Positions 58,570 to 64,000 of a stretch of 64,000 nt of DNA are shown piece by piece. Every line of letters starts with the position of its first letter. Within the stretch, counting starts at the first letter, position 1. Origin of the DNA: Bos javanicus. Its lineage: Eukaryota > Chordata > Mammalia > Artiodactyla > Bovidae. The stretch spans positions 41,993,378 through 42,057,377 of the forward strand of contig NC_083878.1 of the NCBI RefSeq assembly GCF_032452875.1, written 5' to 3'. A model generated the notes under the pieces. It did not search any database and was not told where the DNA came from. It saw nothing but the letters and a program-made list of their open reading frames with translations. The position numbers and the translations under genes were made by a program.

Positions 58570-60101
58570 TTTTTTTTTCTTTTTTTTAAATTTTATTTTA
58601 TTTTTAAACTTTACATAATTGTATTAGTTTTGCCAAATATCAAAATGAATCCATCACAGGTATACATGCGTTCCCCATCCTGAACCCTCCTCCCTCCTCC
58701 CTCCCCATACCATGCCTCTGGGTCGTCCCAGTGCACTAGTCCCAAGCATCCAGTATCGTGCATCGAACCTGGACTGGCATCTCGTTTCATACATGATATT
58801 TTACATGTTTCAATGCCATTCTCCCAAATCTTCCCACCCTCTCCCTCTCCCACAGAGTCCATAAGACTGTTCTATACATCAGTGTCTCTTTTGCTGTCTT
58901 GTACACCGGGTTATTGTTACCATCTTTCTAAATTCCATATATATGCGTTAGTATACTGTATTGGTGTTTTTCCTTCTGGCTTACTTCACTCTGTATAATA
59001 GGCTCCAGTTTCATCCACCCCATTAGAACTGACTCAAATGAATTCTTTTTAATGGCTGAGTAATACTCCATTGTGTATATGTACCACCGCTTTCTTATCC
59101 ATTCATCTGCTGATGGACATCTAGGTTGCTTCCATGTCCTGGCTATTATAAACAGTGCTGTGATGAACATTGGGGTACATGTGTCTCTTTCCCTTCTGGT
59201 TTCCTCAGTGTGTATGCCCAGCAGTGGGATTGCTGGATCATAAGGCAGTTCTATTTCCAGTTTTTAAGGAATCTCCACACTGTTCTCCATAGTGGCTGTA
59301 CTAGTTTGCATTCCCACCAACAGTGGAAGAGGATTCCCTTTTCTCCACACCCTCTCCAGCATTTATTATTTGTAGACTTTTGGATCGCAGCCATTCTGAC
59401 TGGCGTGAAATGGTACCTCATAGTGGTCTTGATTTGCATTTCTCTGATAATGAGTGATGTTGAGCATCTTTTCATGTGTTTGTTAGCCATCTGTATGTCT
59501 TCTTTGGAGAAATGTCTATTTAGTTCTTTGGCCCATTTTTTGATTGGGTCATTTATTTTTCTGGAGTTGAGCTGTAGGAGTTGCTTGTATATTTTTGAGA
59601 TTAGTTGTTTGTCAGTTGCTTCATTTGCTATTATTTTCCCCAATTCTGAAGGCTGTCTTTTCACCTTGCTGATAGTTTCCTTTGATGTGCAGAAGCTTTT
59701 AAGGTTAATTAGGTCCCATTTGTTTATTTTTGCTTTTATTTCCAATATTCTGGGAGGTGGGTCATAGAGGATCCTGCTGTGATGTATGTCGGAGAGTGTT
59801 TTGCCTATGTTCTCTTCTAGGAGTTTTATAGTTTCTGGTCTTATGTTTAGATCTTTAATCCATTTTGAGTTTATTTTTGTGTATGGTGTTAGAAAGTGTT
59901 CTAGTTTCATTCTTTTACAAGTGGTTGACCAGATTTCCCAGCACCACTTGTTAAAGAGATTGTCTTTAATCCATTGTATATTCTTGCCTCCTTTGTCAAA
60001 GATAAGGTGTCCGTATGTGCGTGGATTTATCTCTGGGCTTTCTATTTTGTTCCATTGATCTATATTTCTGTCTTTGTGCCAGTACCATACTGTCTTGATA
60101 A
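58570..60101 (-). mobile_element. young ruminant L1, 1.5 kb, with perfect target-site duplication
   Basis: A 5'-truncated L1 with its poly-A complement at the left. The 11 bp repeat ctgccttttct lies at 58559-58569 and 60102-60112, both in outer BovB sequence. On the L1 sense strand the target reads TT/AGAAAA, close to the L1 endonuclease preference. It carries the 3' UTR and the C-terminal third of ORF2. Confidence 0.96.
58928..60101 (-). pseudogene. L1 ORF2 C-terminal segment, one frameshift
   Basis: ORF2 encodes the L1 endonuclease and reverse transcriptase. Only the part after the palm domain is present. The sense frame is open from the 5' break at 60101 down to about 59255, continues after a one-base loss (in the T run near 59263) and stops at 58928. 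It contains the Cys-rich region near 59345 ('CWRGCGEKG' then HCWWEC) and the 'SADEWI' to 'YYSAIKKN' end. With one frameshift and no further stop it is the youngest-looking coding relic here. It lacks catalytic domains, so it is inactive. Confidence 0.93.
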
Positions 60102-60390
60102 CTGCCTTTTCTAAGTCCAGCTTGTATATCTGAAAGTTCTCGGTTCACAAATGGTTGAGCCTAGCTTGAAGGATTTTGAGCATTACCTTGCTAGCATGTG
60201 AAATGAAAGCAATTATTCAGTAGCTTGAACATTCTTTGACATTGCCCTTCTTTGGGATTGGAATGAAAACTGACTTTTTCCAGTCCTGTGGCCACTGCTG
60301 AGTTTTCCTAATTTGCTGGCATATTGAGTGCAGCACTATGAGAATTTGAAATAGCTCGGCTGGAATTCCATCACCTCCACTAGCTTTGTT

Positions 60391-62290
60391 AATGCAAAAA
60401 AGCAAAGTGGCTGTCTGGGGAGGCCTTACAAATAGCTGTGAAAAGAAGAGAAGTGAAAAGCAAAGGAGAAAAGGAAAGATATAAATATCTGAATGCAGAG
60501 TTGCAAAGAATAGCAAGAAGAGATAAGAAAGCCTTCCTCAGCAATCAATGCAAAGAAATAGAGTAAAACAACAGAATGGGAAAGACTAGAGATCTCTTCA
60601 AGAAAATCAGAGATAACAAAGGAACATTTCATGCAAAGATGGGCTCGATAAAGGATAGAAATGGTATGGACCTAACAGAAGCAGAAGATATTAAGAAGAG
60701 GTGGCAAGAATACACAGAAGAACTGTAAAAAAAGATCTTCATGACCCAGATAATCACAATGGTGTGATCACTGACCTAGAGCCAGACATCCTGGAATGTG
60801 AAGTCAAGTGGGCCTTAGAAAGCATCACTATGAACAAAGCTAGTGGAGGTGATAGAATTCCAGTTGAGCTATTTCAAATCCTGAAAGATGATGCTGTGAA
60901 AGTGCTGCACTCAATATGCCAGCAAATTTGGAAAATGCAGCAGTGGCCACAGGACTGGAAAAGGTCAGTTTTCATTCCAATCCCAAAGAAAGGCAATGCC
61001 AAAGAGTGCTCAAACTACCACACAATTGCACTCATCTCACACACTAGTAAAGTAACGCTCAAAATTCTCCAAGCCAGGCTTCAGCATTATGTGAACCGTG
61101 AACTTCCTGATATTCAAGCTGGTTTTAGAAAAGGCAGAGGAACCAGAGATCAAATTGCCAACATCCGCTGGATCATGGAAAAAGCAAGAAAGTTCCAGAA
61201 AAACATCTATTTCTGCTTTATTGACTATGTCAAAGCCTTTGACTGTGTGAATCACAATAAACTGTGGGAAATTCTGAAAGAGATGGGAATATCAGACCAC
61301 CTGATCTGCCTCTTAAGAAATTTGTATGCAGGTCAGGAAGCAACAGTTAGAACTGAATATGGAACAACAGACTTGTTCCAAATAGGAAAAGGAGTACGTC
61401 AAGGCTGTATATTGTTACCCTGCTTATTTAACTTATATGCAGAGTACATCATGAGAAACACTGGACTGGAAGAAACACAAGCTGGAATCAGGATTGCTGG
61501 GAGAAATATCAATAACCTCAGATATGCAGATGACACCACCCTTATTGCAGAAAGTGAAGAGGAACTCAAAAGCCTCTTGATGAAGGTGAAAGTGGAGAGT
61601 GAAAAAGTTGGCTTAAAGCTCAACATTCAGAAAACGAAGATTATGGCATCCGGTCCCATCACTTCATGGGAAATAGATGGGGAAAAAGGGGAAACTGTCA
61701 GACTTTATTTTTCTGGGCTCCCAAATCACTGCAGATGATGACTGCAGTCATGAAATTAAAAGACGCTTACTCCTTGGAAGGAAAGTTATGACCAACCTAG
61801 ATAGCATATTCAAAAGCAGAGACATTACTTTGCCAACAAAGGTTCATCTAGTCAAGGCTATGGTTTTTCCTGTGGTCATGTATGGATGTGAGAGTTGGAC
61901 TGTGAAGAAGGCTGAGCGCCAAAGAATTGATGCTTTTGAACTGTGGTGTTGGAGAAGACTCTTGAGAGTCCCTTGGACTGCAAGGAGATCCAACCAGTCC
62001 ATTCTGAAGGAGATCAGCCCTGGGATTTCTTTGGAAGGAATGATGCTAAAGCTGAAACTCCAGTACTTTGGCCACCTCATGTGAAGAGTTGACTCATTGG
62101 AAAAGACTCTGATGCTGGGAGGGATTGGGGGCAAGAGGAGAAGGGGATGACAGAGGATGAGATGGCTGGATGGCATCACTGACTCAATGGATGTGAGTCT
62201 GAGTGAACTCTAGGAGTTGGTGATGGACAGGGAGGCCTGGCGTGCTGTGATTCATGGGGTCGCAAAGAGTTGGACACAACTGATCTGATC
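60391..62290 (+). pseudogene. BovB reverse transcriptase, 5'-truncated, nearly open
   Basis: The main frame 60701-61738 has 345 codons with the full palm: 'SVFIPIPKKGNAKECSNY', the motif A region FIDYVKAFDCVNH, KGVRQGCIL, and an intact YADD box at 61523-61534. A one-base deletion in the A run at about 60727-60734 separates it from the linker frame. A frameshift near 61690 moves the reading to 61677-62084. There 'YFGHLM' is followed by TGA at 62082-62084 where other copies have Arg (CGA), a CpG-to-TpG change. The endonuclease is absent, so it cannot move by itself. Confidence 0.93.
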
Positions 62291-62302
62291 TGATCTGATC
62301 TG
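60391..62302 (+). mobile_element. younger BovB, 1.9 kb, nested in the outer BovB
   Basis: Opposite orientation to its host. It starts in the linker after the endonuclease ('aatgcaaaaaagcaaagtgg') and ends with 'ggacacaactgatctgatctg', a (GATCT)n tail instead of the usual (GAACT)n. A possible short duplication is aatgc / aatcc at the two ends. The host text 'ctagctttgtt' continues at 'cttcttaaggcc' after it. Confidence 0.93.
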
Positions 62303-62902
62303 AATCCTTCTTAAGGCCTACTTGACTTTGCACTTCAGGATGTCTGACTCTAGGTGAGTGGTCATACCATCGTGGGTATCTGGGTTATTAGGACCTTTTC
62401 TGTACAGTACTTCTGTGTATTCTTTCCACCTTTTTTTCATAACTTCTGCTTCTGTTAGGTCCATACGTTTTCTGTCCTTTCTTGTGCCCTTCTGTGGGAA
62501 TATTCCCTTGGTACCTCTAATTTTCTTGACGAGTTCTCTAGTCTTTTTCATTCTACTGTTTCCCTCTGTTTCTTTGCATTGTTCGCTTACGGGGACTTTT
62601 TATTATCTCTCCTTTCTATTCTTTGGAACTCTGCGTTCAGATGGGTATATCTTTCCTTTTCTCCTTTGCCTTTCACTCCTCTTCTTTTCTCAGTGTTTGT
62701 AAGGCCTTCTGAGACAACCATTTTGTCTTGTTGCCTATCTTTTTCTTGAGGATGGTTTTGGTCAACACCCCCCATACAATGTTACACACCTCCTTCCATA
62801 ATTCTTCAGGTACTCGTCTATCAGATCTAATCCTTTGAATCTATTTGTCACTTCCACTGTATAATAATAAGGGATTTGATTTATCTAATCTAACTTAAAT
62901 AT

Positions 62903-63168
62903 GGGATGCCTCTTCATGGATCATAGCCTTGTCATGACAAAAGGGCTTGCATAACTCAATGAAGCCATGAGCCATGTTGTGCAGGGCCACCTAAGATGGA
63001 TAGGTCACAGTGGAGAGTTCTGACAAAACATTGTCCACTGGGGGAGAAAATGGAAAACTACTCCAGTATTTTTGCTGTGAGAATCCCATGAATAGTATGA
63101 AGAGGCAAAAAGATATGACACCAGAAAATGAACCCCTCCCCACTGGAAGATGTCCAATATGGGGTGAG
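62903..63168 (+). mobile_element. BovB 5' UTR segment (inverted part of the outer copy)
   Basis: 'ctcttcatggatcatagccttgtc', 'cataactcaatgaagccatgagcc', 'aaactactccagtatttttgctg' and 'agtatgaagaggcaaaaag' are in the order of the BovB 5' UTR. This is the only BovB 5' UTR in the window. It contains the stretch related to the Bov-A SINE core. Confidence 0.85.
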
Positions 63169-64000
63169 GTAGAGAGAAGGTGTCTATGAAAAGCTGACTA
63201 CTAACCTGTGTGCTGGAAATCAGAGGTGAACAATGCAACTCTGGTCCCAGCTCATACATGTGTCATTCTAGTGGGGAGAACATGGGTGCTTACAAGTCAA
63301 CATATGCTATTTCACGTGGTAATGAGGGCTTTGAAGAAAAAATAAGGCCATAGGGTGCAGAGTGAGTAAGGAGCCTTATTTTAGGTCAGGAAAGGGTTGT
63401 TGAATGAGGTGACATTTGAGCTGGTGCATGAATACAGTGAGGGATCTATCCAGATCCTGAGGGTCATTGAGGGAAGAGCATTCCCTGGCAGAGGGAACAG
63501 CAGACGCAAAGCCCCGACCCCCCTGGTGTGAGCTGGGTTCTGGAGCATTGTGTCTTCTCCATTCTGCAGTCAGCCTTCAAGAAAGGAAGAACATCATAGC
63601 TATCTGGTCATTGATACTTTAAGTAACTCTTGGTTTCATACTTCTGTTATGTTTTTGGCTTCCCTGAATCTCCTCAGAAGAGATTAAAAATATGCGATGG
63701 TGAAATTGCCTCTTTGGCTGTTTGCAAGGGCCAATAGGTATGATAATTTTTAGGGGATGTGTGAGCATCTGATGGATGGTTAGACAATCAGAAATTCCAC
63801 TTCTGTTGAAAACCCAAGATGACCAGGATAGGTGATCTTAATGAGGCATTATGAATGAGAATTTATACACTAGCCCTCTGGAAAGCCCTCCTTCATTCTT
63901 CTTTCGGGTATTATCTGTATACAAGTGTAATGGCACATGAGGTGCCCTGTGGGATACTGAGCAGTGGGCAGGGTACTAGAGGAGATGCTCAGGGACAGCA
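63169..64000. other. unassigned, with an ancient repeat-like part
   Basis: 63236-63500 ('gaggtgacatttgagctggtgc', 'gaagagcattccctggcagagggaacagcag') has the style of an ancient mammalian interspersed repeat whose family I cannot name. The rest is not assigned. Confidence 0.45.

Larger units (their letters stand above)
57190..63168 (-). mobile_element. outer, older BovB with 5' inversion, broken by three insertions
   Basis: Minus-orientation pieces: 57190-58187 (3' end and C-terminal coding), 58424-58569, 60102-60390 and 62303-62884 (linker region, reaching the 'cacttccactgtataat' area). The text continues correctly across each insertion. From about 62903 to 63168 the BovB 5' UTR follows in the plus orientation ('ggatcatagccttgtcatgac', 'gtgcagggccacctaagatgg'), so the 5' part is inverted and the endonuclease region between is missing. 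Coding capacity is lost. Confidence 0.88.

Noticed and set aside
59126..59767. 213-codon open frame on the plus strand
   Set aside because: It lies antisense to the well-preserved L1 ORF2 end on the minus strand. Its openness follows from the L1 sequence and it has no family resemblance.
57190..63168. The whole cluster as one novel composite transposon
   Set aside because: The exact L1 target-site duplication and the continuity of the outer BovB text show separate successive insertions rather than a single mobile unit.

Overview
The window is a stretch of a bovid (ruminant) nuclear genome. The evidence is its repeats: many Bov-A2 and Bov-tA SINEs, several RTE-type BovB LINE copies, young ruminant L1 3' ends, and older mammalian L1M, L2, MIR, CR1/L3 and MaLR relics. 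Bov-A, Bov-tA and BovB in this combination are known from ruminants. The sequence alone does not separate cattle from sheep, goat, buffalo or other bovids.

I found no host protein-coding exon, rRNA, tRNA, snRNA gene or CpG island that I can support. All longer open frames that I recognise are pieces of retrotransposon proteins, or antisense shadows of repeats. The window is therefore intergenic or deep intronic, and there are no host genes acting together to describe.

Layout. 1-2.6 kb: L1 ORF2/3' UTR with a Bov-A2 inside, an inverted Bov-tA pair and a short young L1 tail. 4.2-5.4 kb: Bov-tA and a BovB 3' end. 5.4-11.8 kb: mostly unassigned, with a MIR and short LINE tails. 11.8-15.4 kb: an L1 3' UTR split by a 2.7 kb BovB, plus a BovB stub and a Bov-tA. 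17.4-22.6 kb: a trimeric Bov-A element, then decayed L1/HAL1 and L1M bodies and a MIR. 25.5-28.2 kb: nested SINEs, a 5'-inverted L1 and a 5'-inverted BovB with perfect target-site duplications. 28.3-32.9 kb: L1 relics, a CHR-type SINE and a 1.9 kb BovB. 33.3-36.5 kb: SINE cluster around a CR1/L3 relic. 37.4-43.2 kb and 47.7-51.6 kb: repeat-poor sequence. 43.3-47.7 kb: SINEs, a BovB 3' end, a dimeric Bov-tA and an L1 with clean duplications. 51.6-54.8 kb: L1 relics with a MaLR LTR inserted, and more SINEs. 57.2-63.2 kb: a multi-layer nest in which an old BovB is interrupted by an L1 tail, a 1.5 kb L1 and a younger 1.9 kb BovB.

The most interesting content is the retrotransposition record: two BovB copies with 5' inversions of the twin-priming type, exact target-site duplications that order the insertions in time, trimeric and dimeric SINE architectures, and a BovB 5' UTR that shows directly which part of BovB gave rise to Bov-A. 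I saw no sign of an unknown protein-based system. Family names and consensus comparisons come from recognition, not from a database search.
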